A DNA stretch of 64,000 nucleotides, from assembly GCF_000010805.1 (NCBI RefSeq), contig NC_012522.1, positions 1,736,001 through 1,800,000 of the forward strand. The letters run 5' to 3'. The stretch's first letter is position 1. Every line of letters begins with the position of its first letter. The position numbers were made by a program, and so were the translations under genes. Below, in pieces: positions 1 through 11,886 of this stretch. A model generated the notes under the pieces. That model had not been told where the DNA came from and ran no database searches. It saw only the letters and a list, made by a program, of their open reading frames with translations. This stretch comes from Rhodococcus opacus B4 (GTDB taxonomy: Bacteria > Actinomycetota > Actinomycetes > Mycobacteriales > Mycobacteriaceae).

Positions 1-474
1 GATGGGACCGAGCAGCATGGGGATACCGAGAACCGCCATGACCCGGCCGACGCGGTCGGGTCCTGCCGCCTTGGTCATGATCGTCATGCCGAGCGGCATC
101 AGCATGCCGCCGCCGAGCCCCTGCAGGACGCGGAAGCCGATCAGCGACGTGATGTCCCACGCGAAACTGCACAGCACCGAGCCGAGGACGAACAGCACGA
201 GGGCCGTCATGTAGAGGCGTTTGGTGCCGAAGCGGTCGGCCGCCCACCCGGTGACGGGGATGACCGTCGCCAGGGCGAGGGTGTACGCGGTCATCGTCCA
301 TGCGACGGTGGCGTAGGTGGTGTCGAACTCGGTGGCGAACGTCGGCAGCGCGACGCTGACGACGGTCACGTCGAGGATCGACATGATGGCACCGAGCACC
401 ACCACGGACGCGATCTTGAGGACCGTGCCGTCGAGCTTGTCGGGCGCCGCGTCCGCGGCGGTCGGCGATGTCAT
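1..474 (-). CDS. MFS drug exporter, N-terminal part (runs off window)
   Basis: The minus strand reads open from an ATG at 474 to the window edge, giving about 158 N-terminal residues of a major facilitator transporter. The start MTSPTAADAAPDKLDG is followed by hydrophobic helices with the TM1 motif of DHA2/EmrB-type exporters (SILDVTVVSVALPTFATEF) and a motif-A-like loop (GWAADRFGTKRLY). The start codon overlaps the stop of the upstream MarR gene in an ATGA arrangement at 471-474, so the two are co-transcribed. The substrate cannot be told from the sequence; drug or toxic-compound export under MarR control is the usual role of this pairing. The C-terminal half lies outside the window. Confidence 0.85.
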   Translation of the reverse strand, partial: MTSPTAADAAPDKLDGTVLKIASVVVLGAIMSILDVTVVSVALPTFATEFDTTYATVAWTMTAYTLALATVIPVTGWAADRFGTKRLYMTALVLFVLGSVLCSFAWDITSLIGFRVLQGLGGGMLMPLGMTIMTKAAGPDRVGRVMAVLGIPMLLGPI

Positions 475-941
475 CCGAATATCTCCTGGTTGAGTTCTCG
501 CAGGGACTCCCCCGCGAGGATCGGTTGTAGTGCCTCGATCAGCCGAGTCCGCTCACTCTCCGGAACCCGCCATGCGAACCGTCGCAACTGATCACGCTTG
601 CATTCGATGTGCTGGTTCGTGACCTTATGTCCGGCCTCCGACAAGGAGACCCGCTTGACCCGCCGGTCGCGCTCGTCCTCCCGGCGAACGACCAGACCCA
701 GCTTCACGAGTTGATCGACGTTTCGACCGGCCGCGGCAACCGAGAGCCGCAGCCGCTCGGCCACTTCGTTGATCGGAAGTGGCTCACCGTGCTGGCCGAG
801 CGCGAAGAGCATCCGCACCTGCGAAAACGTGAGGTCCAGCTCGATGAGGTTGTCCATCGACTCCGACTCCCCCGCACTCAACAGTTGGGTGAAGAAGTCG
901 TTGAGTAGTTCGAAGAGAAGGTCAGGAGAATTGTCGGACAC
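471..941 (-). CDS. MarR-family transcriptional regulator
   Basis: This 156-residue protein has the MarR length and layout. A winged helix-turn-helix lies roughly at residues 50-100 (LPINEVAERLRLSVAAAGRN and the wing DERDRRVKRVSL), between dimerisation helices at both ends. The next gene on the same strand is the MFS exporter, overlapping by 4 bases, so this is probably its local repressor. A palindrome just upstream of the start (966-979) is a candidate autoregulatory operator. The ligand is unknown. Confidence 0.88.
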   Translation of the reverse strand: MSDNSPDLLFELLNDFFTQLLSAGESESMDNLIELDLTFSQVRMLFALGQHGEPLPINEVAERLRLSVAAAGRNVDQLVKLGLVVRREDERDRRVKRVSLSEAGHKVTNQHIECKRDQLRRFAWRVPESERTRLIEALQPILAGESLRELNQEIFG

Positions 942-961
942 CCTCGAATGCTAGCGCTCAT

Positions 962-984
962 GCAACTATTGCCCAATAGCAACT
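962..984. promoter_or_regulatory. Candidate MarR operator
   Basis: A perfect 14-bp palindrome, CTATTG-CC-CAATAG, sits at 966-979, about 25 bp upstream of the marR start. It is bracketed by the direct hexamer GCAACT at 962-967 and 979-984. Its size, its TTG/CAA core and its position fit the usual MarR autoregulatory sites. Binding is inferred, not shown. Confidence 0.5.
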
Positions 985-1044
985 AAGGCGCAACCGAATT
1001 AATGGTGTCAGGTATCACACTCGCCGACGGTGATACCCGGCAAC

Positions 1045-2706
1045 TCAACGAGCGAACAGCCGCTTCCGCCTGCGGGCGACGGTCACCATCTCGACCGTGT
1101 CGGTCATCTTCACGCGCGGACGGGCCGACCCTGCCGCACGTGCGGTCTCCGCCTTGTCGATGGCGCGCCACCCGGAGAAGCCGATCTGCTCGGGCCGGCG
1201 CCGCTCGACGAGCTTCTTCACGTCCTTGCGGGTGCCGACCGAACCGAGGAGTTTGCCGGCCTCGAAATCCGCGAGCAGCGCGGACACGGTCTCTTTCGCA
1301 CACGCCTTGTTCGTGCCGATGACGCCGCTGGGACCGCGCTTGATCCACCCGGTGACGTACACCCGGTCGGTGACCCGGCCGTGCTCGTTGGGGATCACGC
1401 CGCGCTTGTCGTCGAAGGCGACGCCGCCGACGGGATTGCCGCGGTACCCGATGGAGCGCAGCACGAGCGAGGCGTCCAGCGAACCCTCCTCGCCGCAGGC
1501 CCGGGCGGACAGCGCGCCCGATTCGTCGGCCACGAGTTCGTTGCGCCCGTAGCGCAGAGCCTCGGCCTTGCCGGTACCGGTGACCTCGATCGGAGACGTC
1601 AGGTAGCGGAACACGATGCGCTTGGAACCGGGGCGGGGCGCGCGCTGCGCGAACTCCCGCGCCAGCCGGACCTTCATCGCGACGGCAGGATCGTCGAGCA
1701 GCGCCGCGCTGGCCGGGTCGAGGTCCAGGTCCGCGTCGTCGATGACGACGTCCACGTTCTCGAGGTCGCCGAGCGCCAGGAACTCGGGGTTGCTGTAGGC
1801 GGCCTGCGCCGGCCCGCGGCGGCCGAGGAGCACGACCTCCTCGATGTTGCTGCGCCGCAGCGCGGCGAGGGCGTGATCGGCGATGTCCGTCCGCTCCAGC
1901 TCCTCGACGTTCATCGTGAGGATGCGGGCCACGTCGAGCGCGACGTTGCCGTTGCCGACGATCACCGCCCGCTTCGCGGACAGGTCGAACGTGCGCCCCG
2001 CGTAGTCCGGATGGCCGTTGTACCAGGCCACGAACTCCGTGGCGGCGTGCACGCCGGGGAGGTCCTCGCCCGGGATTCCCAGCCGCCGGTCGCTCGACGC
2101 CCCGACCGCGTAGATGACGGCGTGGTGATTCTCCAGCAGTTCGTCGTGGGTGATGTGCGTGCCGACCTCGACGTTGAGGTGGAACTCGAAGTTCGGCCGG
2201 TCGAGACTCCATTCGAACATCCGGGTCACCTCCTTGGAGCCGGGATGGTCGGGCGCGACACCGGCGCGGACGAGCCCCCACGGGGTCGGCAGCTTCTCGA
2301 ACATCTCGACCTCGACGTCCGAACGTTCGAGCAGTTCACCGGCGGCGTAGCAGGCGGCCGGGCCGGCGCCGACGACGGCGACCCGGAGCTTGCCGAGGTC
2401 GCGGCGCGGCGGCGTCGCGGGCGTGAGGGGGATCCATCCGGTCGGCATGGGGTTGGTCGTGTAGTACTCGGCGTTGATGTCCTTGTAGCGGGCGAGAGAG
2501 CCGACGAGCTTGTCCTCGGGGAAGATCGCGTCGACCGGGCAGGCATCGACGCAGGCCCCGCAGTCGATGCAGGTTTCCGGGTCGATGTGCAGCATCTCGG
2601 TCTGCGCGAACTCCCGCTCCTCCGGTGTCGGATGAATGCAGTTCACGGGGCATGCGGAGACGCAGCTCGCGTCGTTGCAGCACGCCTGGGTGATGACATA
2701 TGCCAT
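1045..2706 (-). CDS. fprB: Ferredoxin-NADP+ reductase with N-terminal ferredoxin domain (FprB type)
   Basis: The 553-residue protein fuses a bacterial 7Fe/8Fe-type ferredoxin to an adrenodoxin-reductase-like flavoprotein. Cluster cysteines lie at 9, 15, 19, 23 and 46, 49, 52, 56 (CxxCxxCxxxCP). The FAD Rossmann motif VVGAGPAA is at 111-118, and the NADPH-binding motif VIVGNGNVALDVARI follows about 150 residues later. It should pass electrons between NADPH and low-potential ferredoxins, for example for P450 systems, in the cytoplasm. Length and domain order match mycobacterial FprB. It stands alone; a palindromic operator (2747-2763) lies over its presumed promoter. Confidence 0.93.
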   Translation of the reverse strand: MAYVITQACCNDASCVSACPVNCIHPTPEEREFAQTEMLHIDPETCIDCGACVDACPVDAIFPEDKLVGSLARYKDINAEYYTTNPMPTGWIPLTPATPPRRDLGKLRVAVVGAGPAACYAAGELLERSDVEVEMFEKLPTPWGLVRAGVAPDHPGSKEVTRMFEWSLDRPNFEFHLNVEVGTHITHDELLENHHAVIYAVGASSDRRLGIPGEDLPGVHAATEFVAWYNGHPDYAGRTFDLSAKRAVIVGNGNVALDVARILTMNVEELERTDIADHALAALRRSNIEEVVLLGRRGPAQAAYSNPEFLALGDLENVDVVIDDADLDLDPASAALLDDPAVAMKVRLAREFAQRAPRPGSKRIVFRYLTSPIEVTGTGKAEALRYGRNELVADESGALSARACGEEGSLDASLVLRSIGYRGNPVGGVAFDDKRGVIPNEHGRVTDRVYVTGWIKRGPSGVIGTNKACAKETVSALLADFEAGKLLGSVGTRKDVKKLVERRRPEQIGFSGWRAIDKAETARAAGSARPRVKMTDTVEMVTVARRRKRLFAR

Positions 2707-2746
2707 TGCGGTTTCCTCACACCTGTCCGGACCATCGACTTCTTTG

Positions 2747-2763
2747 TGTTACACGTAGTAACA
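2747..2763. promoter_or_regulatory. Palindromic operator TGTTAC-N5-GTAACA upstream of fprB
   Basis: Two perfect 6-bp arms are separated by 5 bases, 41 bp upstream of the fprB start. A TATAAC hexamer read on the minus strand (2764-2769) abuts the site and could be the -10, in which case the palindrome covers the transcription start and would repress. The same arms and spacing occur at 31424-31440 before an MFS exporter. The size suits a TetR-family dimer; the regulator is not identified. Confidence 0.55.
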
Positions 2764-2857
2764 GTTATATGAACTCTACTGAGAATCGCGTCCGCAAACA
2801 AGCACCGGCGCCCGGATGGGAGAATCAGGGCCCGTCCACGAGCGAAGGAACCGCATC

Positions 2858-3637
2858 TTGGCACTCGACCGACCCCTCGCCGCTCCGCCCTCACGCGGCC
2901 GCTTCTTCGAGACGTCCTGGCCGGTCCGCACCGGCGACATCGACGCCGCCAAACGACTCCGCCTCGACGGCATCGCGCGCTATCTGCAGGACGCCGGTCT
3001 GGACAACCTCGACGCGGTCGACGCCGCCGACAGCCACCCGCTGTGGATCGTCCGGCGCACCGTCATCGACGTCCTGCGGCCCGCGGTGTGGCCCGAACGC
3101 GTGCACCTCCGCCGCTGGTGCTCGGCACTGTCGACCCGCTGGACGAACATGCGCGTCCAGATCCGGGGCGAAGCGGGCGCGCTGATCGAGACCGAAGGGT
3201 TCTGGATCCACATCAGCGGCGAGACGGGCATGCCCACCCGCATCGACGACGGGTTCATCGAACGCCTCGGGGAGTCCGCGGAGGAGCACCGGCTGAAGTG
3301 GAAGCGGTGGCTCGTCGAGAACGCGCCCGCCGCCGACGAGGACGGGATCGAGGACAGCGAGTTCGTCCTGCGCCGCACCGACATCGACCCCTTCGACCAC
3401 GTCAACAACGCGGTCTACTGGCAGGCGGTCGAGGAACTGCTCGCCGACCACGAGCATCCCGGCGGCGGACGGCTCGTCGACAATCCCCACCGCGCGGTGC
3501 TCGAATACCTCGCGCCCATCGTGTCGACCGACAAGATCGTCCTGCGCAGCCGCCGCGACGACACGTCGCTGACCGTCTGGTTCCTGGTCGACGACGCGCT
3601 GCGGGCGGTGGCCCACGTAGGGCCGCTCACCGCCTGA
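2858..3637 (+). CDS. Acyl-ACP thioesterase-like protein (double hot-dog)
   Basis: The protein resembles FAT-type acyl-ACP thioesterases: two hot-dog halves, the first starting near FFETSWPVRTGDID and the second near FVLRRTDIDPFDHVNNAVYW, which carries the D-x-N-x-H-style core (DHVNNAVYW) of the family. Hydrolysis of fatty acyl-ACP to free fatty acid is the expected activity. An upstream ATG at 2816 is in frame, but the TTG at 2858 is preferred because GAAGGAA lies 7 bases before it and the first recognisable residues (LALDRPLAAPPS) follow; that gives 259 aa. The stop codon touches the stop of the convergent regulator gene with no base between them. Confidence 0.82.
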   Translation: MALDRPLAAPPSRGRFFETSWPVRTGDIDAAKRLRLDGIARYLQDAGLDNLDAVDAADSHPLWIVRRTVIDVLRPAVWPERVHLRRWCSALSTRWTNMRVQIRGEAGALIETEGFWIHISGETGMPTRIDDGFIERLGESAEEHRLKWKRWLVENAPAADEDGIEDSEFVLRRTDIDPFDHVNNAVYWQAVEELLADHEHPGGGRLVDNPHRAVLEYLAPIVSTDKIVLRSRRDDTSLTVWFLVDDALRAVAHVGPLTA

Positions 3638-4474
3638 TCACACCATCTGCTGGGTGCCGATCACCCGCAGCAGGTCGAGCTTGGCCCGCGCATCGGAGCC
3701 CGGCTGCGGCATGTACACGAGCAGGTGCTGATATGCGCCCTGCGTCAGCAGCGTCTCGCAGACGAGGTCGATGCGCCCGACCTCGTCGTGGAGAACGCTC
3801 TTCGTGTCGGATCGGCGGACGGCCACGTCGTGCCGGTCCCAGAGCGCCGTGAACTCGGTGCTCGTCTCGTACAGCCGGGCGACGAGTTCGGTGACGTCGG
3901 CGTCGCCCGCACGCCGGGCGGCAGTCGCCCGCAGATCCGCGACGTGCTGTCCGGAGAGGCGATCGTGATCGTCCGCGGGGAACAGGCTGCGCTCGGCGGG
4001 GTGCGCGAACCACCGCCACGTGATGTACCGGTCGAGTCCCGCATACCGGGTCGCGTCGCCGAACAGGATCACGTGCATCCGGTTCTGGACCAGCACTTCC
4101 CCGAGGTCCGAGATGACGCAGCCGGGGGTGTCGTCGAGTTTGTCGAGCAGGTGCAGCAGCCCCGGGCCGACGTGCTTGTTGCCCGCGGCCCGCATCGGCG
4201 GCACCTGCCCGGACAGCAGATACAGGTGATCGCGCTGATCGTCGGTCAGCCGCAGAGCCCGCGCCATCGACGCCAGGACCTGCGTCGACGGGTGCGGACC
4301 GCGAGCCTGCTCGAGCCGCGTGTAGTAATCGGTGGACATTCCCGCCAGCAGCGCCACCTCGTCGCGCCGCAGCCCCGGCGTCCGCCGCCGCACACCCGGT
4401 GCCAAGCCGACGTCCGCAGGCACCAGCTGTTCCCTGCGACGGCGGAGGAAGTCGGCCAGCTCGGAGCGATCCAT
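3638..4474 (-). CDS. XRE-family regulator with MmyB-like ligand domain
   Basis: This 278-residue protein has an N-terminal helix-turn-helix (about residues 5-70, including RRDEVALLAGMSTDYYTRLEQARG) and a C-terminal MmyB-like domain of about 170 residues, in which tryptophan-rich and PAERSLFPADDHD-like stretches are typical. Such proteins usually regulate a divergent oxidoreductase gene; here an aldo/keto reductase starts 132 bp away on the opposite strand. The MmyB domain is thought to bind a small hydrophobic ligand in this family; the ligand here is unknown. Confidence 0.88.
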   Translation of the reverse strand: MDRSELADFLRRRREQLVPADVGLAPGVRRRTPGLRRDEVALLAGMSTDYYTRLEQARGPHPSTQVLASMARALRLTDDQRDHLYLLSGQVPPMRAAGNKHVGPGLLHLLDKLDDTPGCVISDLGEVLVQNRMHVILFGDATRYAGLDRYITWRWFAHPAERSLFPADDHDRLSGQHVADLRATAARRAGDADVTELVARLYETSTEFTALWDRHDVAVRRSDTKSVLHDEVGRIDLVCETLLTQGAYQHLLVYMPQPGSDARAKLDLLRVIGTQQMV

Positions 4475-4606
4475 GAATCCACTGTGCCGGACCGGCCGAG
4501 GCGCTGCCAGGGATCGCCGGTCCCCCGATGAACGGTCTCTGGTTGCCGCTCCCGGCGACGGCGACGCTGGTGACGGTCAGCAACACACCGATCATCGGAG
4601 CAGAAC
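4475..4606. promoter_or_regulatory. Divergent promoter region, XRE regulator / aldo-keto reductase
   Basis: This 132-bp intergenic stretch must hold both divergent promoters. Several short GC-rich repeats of the CGGCGACGGCGACG type occur near 4555-4570, but I see no single convincing operator or -35/-10 pair. Confidence 0.4.
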
Positions 4607-5620
4607 ATGATCAGCACCACCGCACTCGGAACCACAGGTCCGACCGTCGGTCGCCTCGGCCTCGGCGCCATGGGAATGTCCGGGATGTACGGCAGTTCCG
4701 ACGACGTGGAGTCCGTCGCCACCATCCACGCGGCCCTCGACGCCGGGATCGATCTCGTCGACACCGGCGACTTCTACGGATCGGGCCACAACGAATCCCT
4801 GATCGGCAAGGCCCTCACCGGTCGCAGGCGTGAGGACGTGATCCTCAGCGTCAAGTTCGGCGGGCTGCGCGGCCCCGGCGGCACGTGGGGCGGAGTCGAC
4901 ACGAGGCCCGAATCGATCCGGAACTTCCTCGCGTACTCGCTGCAGCGGCTCGGCGTCGACCACATCGACATCTACCGTCCCGCCCGACTCGACCCCGATG
5001 TGCCGATCGAGGACACCGTCGGCACCATCGGCGAACTCGTCGACGCCGGCTACGTCCGCCACATCGGCCTGTCCGAGCTGGGTCCCGAGACGCTCCGCCG
5101 AGCGGCGGCGGTGCACCCGATCGCGGACCTGCAGATCGAGTACTCGCTCCTCTCCCGGGGCATGGAGGCCGAGATCCTGCCCCTGTGCCGGGAACTCGGG
5201 ATCGGCGTCACGGCGTACGGCGTGCTCTCCCGGGGTCTGCTCAGCGATTCGCTGCGCACCGGTCAGGCTCTCGGGGCCGACGACTTCCGCGCGCACAGCC
5301 CCCGGTTCCAGGGTGCCAACCTCCGGCAGAACCTCACCCTCGTCGATTCGCTCGCCGCCGTCGCCGCGCAGCACGGGGTGAGCGCCGCGCAGCTGGCGAT
5401 CGCGTGGGTTCTCGCCCAGGGCGAGGACATCGTGCCGGTGGTCGGAGCGCGCACCGTAGCCCGGCTCGCGGAGACGCTCGGCGCGCTCGACGTCCGCCTC
5501 GGGGCCGCCGACCTCGCGGCGATCGCCGCGGCGGTCCCCGACACCGCTGTCGCCGGGCAGCGCTACGCGCCCGCGCAGATGGCCCAGCTCGACAGTGAAC
5601 GCACCGCCGTGGGGAGCTAA
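4607..5620 (+). CDS. Aldo/keto reductase
   Basis: The 337-residue protein is a TIM-barrel aldo/keto reductase of the AKR13/Tas-like group. It has the N-terminal LGLGAMGMSGMYG motif, then DTGDFYGSGHNE carrying the catalytic tyrosine, HIDIYRPARLD in the middle and the C-terminal NADPH-binding loop near VVGARTVARLAE. It should reduce carbonyl substrates with NADPH in the cytoplasm. The substrate is not predictable. It is divergent from the XRE/MmyB regulator, its likely controller, and 9 bp upstream of the SixA-like gene, so the two may form a small operon. Confidence 0.9.
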   Translation: MISTTALGTTGPTVGRLGLGAMGMSGMYGSSDDVESVATIHAALDAGIDLVDTGDFYGSGHNESLIGKALTGRRREDVILSVKFGGLRGPGGTWGGVDTRPESIRNFLAYSLQRLGVDHIDIYRPARLDPDVPIEDTVGTIGELVDAGYVRHIGLSELGPETLRRAAAVHPIADLQIEYSLLSRGMEAEILPLCRELGIGVTAYGVLSRGLLSDSLRTGQALGADDFRAHSPRFQGANLRQNLTLVDSLAAVAAQHGVSAAQLAIAWVLAQGEDIVPVVGARTVARLAETLGALDVRLGAADLAAIAAAVPDTAVAGQRYAPAQMAQLDSERTAVGS

Positions 5621-5629
5621 CGTCTAGCC

Positions 5630-6142
5630 ATGGCCTCGCACAGCCCGTCGCGGAATCGCACGCTGATCCTCATGCGCCACGGCAAGTCCGCGTACCCGGA
5701 GGGGGTCGCGGATCACGAACGGCCGCTGGCGCCGCGTGGGCGCACGCAGGCGGGCCTGGCCGGCGAGTGGCTGCGGTCCACTCAGCCGGCGATCGACGCG
5801 GTGCTGTGCTCGACGTCGCGGCGAACCCGGGAAACGCTGGAGGCCACCCGGGTCGCCGCTCCCACCCGGTTCGCCGAGGAACTCTACGGCGCGTACCCGT
5901 CGGAAGTGCTGATGGAGATCGTGCGGGTCGAGCCGTCGGTGCGTACCCTGCTGGTGGTCGGGCACGCCCCCGGCATGCCGTCCACGGCGCTGGATCTGGC
6001 GGGCAACCCCGACACCGGAGACGCCGACCTCATGCGGGAGAAGTTCCCGACATCGGCGCTCGCCGTCCTCACGGTGCCGTGCGACTGGGACGAACTCACC
6101 TCGAGCGCGGCGTCACTCGCCACGTTCCACGTTCCGCGGTAA
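5630..6142 (+). CDS. SixA-like histidine phosphatase
   Basis: This 170-residue histidine-phosphatase-superfamily protein carries the RHG catalytic motif near the N-terminus (LILMRHGKSAYPEG) and the second conserved histidine in VVGHAPGMPS. Length and the LAPRGRTQAG motif fit the SixA branch, which removes phosphate from phosphohistidine or small substrates. It starts 9 bp after the aldo/keto reductase. It converges with a small membrane-protein gene, leaving only 5 bp between stops. Confidence 0.88.
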   Translation: MASHSPSRNRTLILMRHGKSAYPEGVADHERPLAPRGRTQAGLAGEWLRSTQPAIDAVLCSTSRRTRETLEATRVAAPTRFAEELYGAYPSEVLMEIVRVEPSVRTLLVVGHAPGMPSTALDLAGNPDTGDADLMREKFPTSALAVLTVPCDWDELTSSAASLATFHVPR

Positions 6143-6147
6143 CGGCC

Positions 6148-6348
6148 TCAGAACAGCTTGCGGCCGACGACGGCAACGACACCCAGGATCAGGACCAGCA
6201 CCAGCGCGGACCAGAATCCGAACAGCCACCACACCACACCGAAGACGACCAGCGCCGGCGCGACGGTGATGAGTGCGATCGTCGGGCTTTCCCGCACGAC
6301 TTCGAGTGCCGACTCGGCCTTCACGCGATCGATCTTCTTCTCGGACAT
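6148..6348 (-). CDS. Small two-helix membrane protein, unknown function
   Basis: A 66-residue protein from the ATG at 6348, which has GGAG 6 bases upstream; an earlier in-frame ATG at 6375 is less well placed. It begins with a charged segment (MSEKKIDRVKAESALEVVRE) followed by two hydrophobic helices (about residues 25-42 and 44-60) and a basic tail, GRKLF. Nothing identifies a function; it looks like a conserved actinobacterial small inner-membrane protein. Confidence 0.7.
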   Translation of the reverse strand: MSEKKIDRVKAESALEVVRESPTIALITVAPALVVFGVVWWLFGFWSALVLVLILGVVAVVGRKLF

Positions 6349-6415
6349 GTCGTCTCCGTTCAGCGAACCACGCATATCGGACAGGTGTGGTCGAGGATAG
6401 TCGCGCCGCCGGTGG

Positions 6416-7648
6416 TCAGCTTCCGGGGAACGTCACGACGTCGAGGTACAGCGGCATCTCGTCGGAACGCGATCCGGTCTGCACCCCCGCTTCGTCGACG
6501 ACCGGGGCGCCGGCGGTCGCAGCGGCCTCGAGGCTCTCCCCCGTCACCCGGGCGTCGAGGTCGAAGTTCTCGAACTCGAACGGAATGCCGTTCGACGCCA
6601 GGAAGTCCGGCCCGTCCATCACGTGGAAGTGCAGATGCGGCGCGTCGGTGTTGCCGCTGTTGCCCAGCAAACCGATCTGTTCGCCGGCCCGCAGGTTCTG
6701 GCCGACGCTGATGTTGTCCACGCTGCCGGGCTGCAGGTGCGCGTAGAACGCGAACCGGCCGTCTCCGATGGCCTGGACGACGTGGTTTCCGCCGTACTGG
6801 TCGAGCGGCAGTCCCTGTGGACTGGCCCCCGGAACCTGTTCGGACAGATCGCCCACGACGGCGATGATCTCGCCGTCCGACACGGCGCGGACCGGTGCGC
6901 CGTAGTACTCGTAGCTCGACAGCTGGGTTCGGTCGCCGGTGTAGATGCGACCCTGATCGTCGAGCTGGACGAAATCGATCGCGAAACGCTCGGCCGCGAG
7001 CATCCGGCCGTTGATCGGGAGCACGGCGGCGCGGTGGGAGGTGACCGTGCAGCAGCCGGTGCCGTCGAGCCAGCGCGGACCGTCGAGGGGTGAGCGGATC
7101 CGGACGGCGTCGCGGGTGTCGACGTCCGTGTCCGCGACGTTCTCGGCGAGTTGCTTCGGCACGAGCGACGTCGCCTGCGGGAAGTCGACGTTCACGACGT
7201 GGTCGAGGCTGCGCGGAACGTCGTCGGGACCGTCGAGGGTCGCGTCGATCCACACCAGCCCCTGCTGTCCGGGGGCGAGGACGGTGCCGACCTTCGGACC
7301 GCCGCCCAGGGCCTGGAACCACGGGGTCAGCGCCTCGCCGCTCAGGTCCACCAGCGTGCGGTCGTCACCCTTCACCTGCAGCGACGTGATCGTCGCCGGC
7401 TGCGAACCGGTGTTCGTCAGCCGCAGTTCATAGGCCAGGTGCACGCGGCCGTCGCTGCCCGTCACCGGGATCGGTGCGGCCACCACGTCCGCGACCACCG
7501 GAGTGATCACCGTCGGGGTGCCGGACGAGGACGGCGCCGCAGACGACGTCGCCTCGCTCTGCTGGGTGTCCGAGGCCGTGCAGGAGGTCGCGACTCCCAC
7601 GACGGCGGCGAGTACGAGCGCGACGGCGAACCTCGACCGGGCCATCAT
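6416..7648 (-). CDS. M23-family (LytM-type) peptidase lipoprotein
   Basis: The 410-residue protein starts with a lipoprotein signal peptide: a hydrophobic stretch to residue 20 and then ATSC, with Cys23 as the lipidation site. A beta-rich middle domain of about 200 residues precedes a C-terminal M23 domain with YAHLQPGS, GNSGNTDAPHLHFHVMDGP and the HxH metal pair. The canonical first metal motif HxxxD is not visible; the corresponding segment reads ERFAIDFV, a form seen in some actinobacterial relatives. It is anchored on the outer face of the membrane and may act on peptidoglycan, or be a non-catalytic LytM protein. Confidence 0.85.
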   Translation of the reverse strand: MMARSRFAVALVLAAVVGVATSCTASDTQQSEATSSAAPSSSGTPTVITPVVADVVAAPIPVTGSDGRVHLAYELRLTNTGSQPATITSLQVKGDDRTLVDLSGEALTPWFQALGGGPKVGTVLAPGQQGLVWIDATLDGPDDVPRSLDHVVNVDFPQATSLVPKQLAENVADTDVDTRDAVRIRSPLDGPRWLDGTGCCTVTSHRAAVLPINGRMLAAERFAIDFVQLDDQGRIYTGDRTQLSSYEYYGAPVRAVSDGEIIAVVGDLSEQVPGASPQGLPLDQYGGNHVVQAIGDGRFAFYAHLQPGSVDNISVGQNLRAGEQIGLLGNSGNTDAPHLHFHVMDGPDFLASNGIPFEFENFDLDARVTGESLEAAATAGAPVVDEAGVQTGSRSDEMPLYLDVVTFPGS

Positions 7649-7714
7649 TCGACGCTAGCAACGGCGAACATCCGGCGACAAGACTCGAAACGGAGGACGG
7701 CGTCGAAACGGATG

Positions 7715-7750
7715 AAGGCCCCACCCCCGAAGAGAGAGGGGTGGGGCCTT
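7715..7750. terminator. Bidirectional intrinsic terminator-like hairpin after rpoC
   Basis: A perfect 13-bp stem (7715-7727 with 7738-7750, AAGGCCCCACCCC) has a 10-nt loop. It lies about 60 bp beyond the rpoC stop. There is only a short T tract on the minus strand. It probably ends the rpoBC transcript. Confidence 0.75.
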
Positions 7751-7756
7751 CGTCCG

Positions 7757-7812
7757 TTGGTGAGTGCTCAGCGAGTCCTGGGACTCGTCAACCACTCACA
7801 GGCGCGGAGCGC
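7757..7812. repeat. Dispersed palindromic repeat, family A, copy 1
   Basis: An imperfect palindrome lies directly after the rpoC stop. Its arm ACTCGTCAACCACTCACAGG (7783-7802, continuing to CG at 7804) is identical over 22 bases to 38667-38688 in the yajQ-htpX gap. The segment next to the stop (GGCGCTCCGCGCC on the minus strand) also recurs there. It is a repeated transcript-end element. Confidence 0.75.
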
Positions 7813-11769
<3,957 letters not shown>

Positions 11770-11848
11770 GTAACTTCCTTTCCCCAGAGGGATTGTGGAT
11801 GGCGGTCACCCGCCGATTCCTGACTGCCAATTCAAATGTGAACTACGC

Positions 11849-11878
11849 CCCCGGGTCACGGATTTCCGTGACCCGGGG
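11849..11878. terminator. Strong hairpin between rpoB and rpoC
   Basis: A perfect 14-bp stem (CCCCGGGTCACGGA, 11849-11862, with 11865-11878) has a 2-nt loop, starting 8 bp after the rpoB stop. No T tract follows on the minus strand, so it may be an RNA-processing or stability element, or a partial terminator adjusting the rpoB:rpoC ratio. Confidence 0.6.
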
Positions 11879-11886
11879 ACCGAAAA

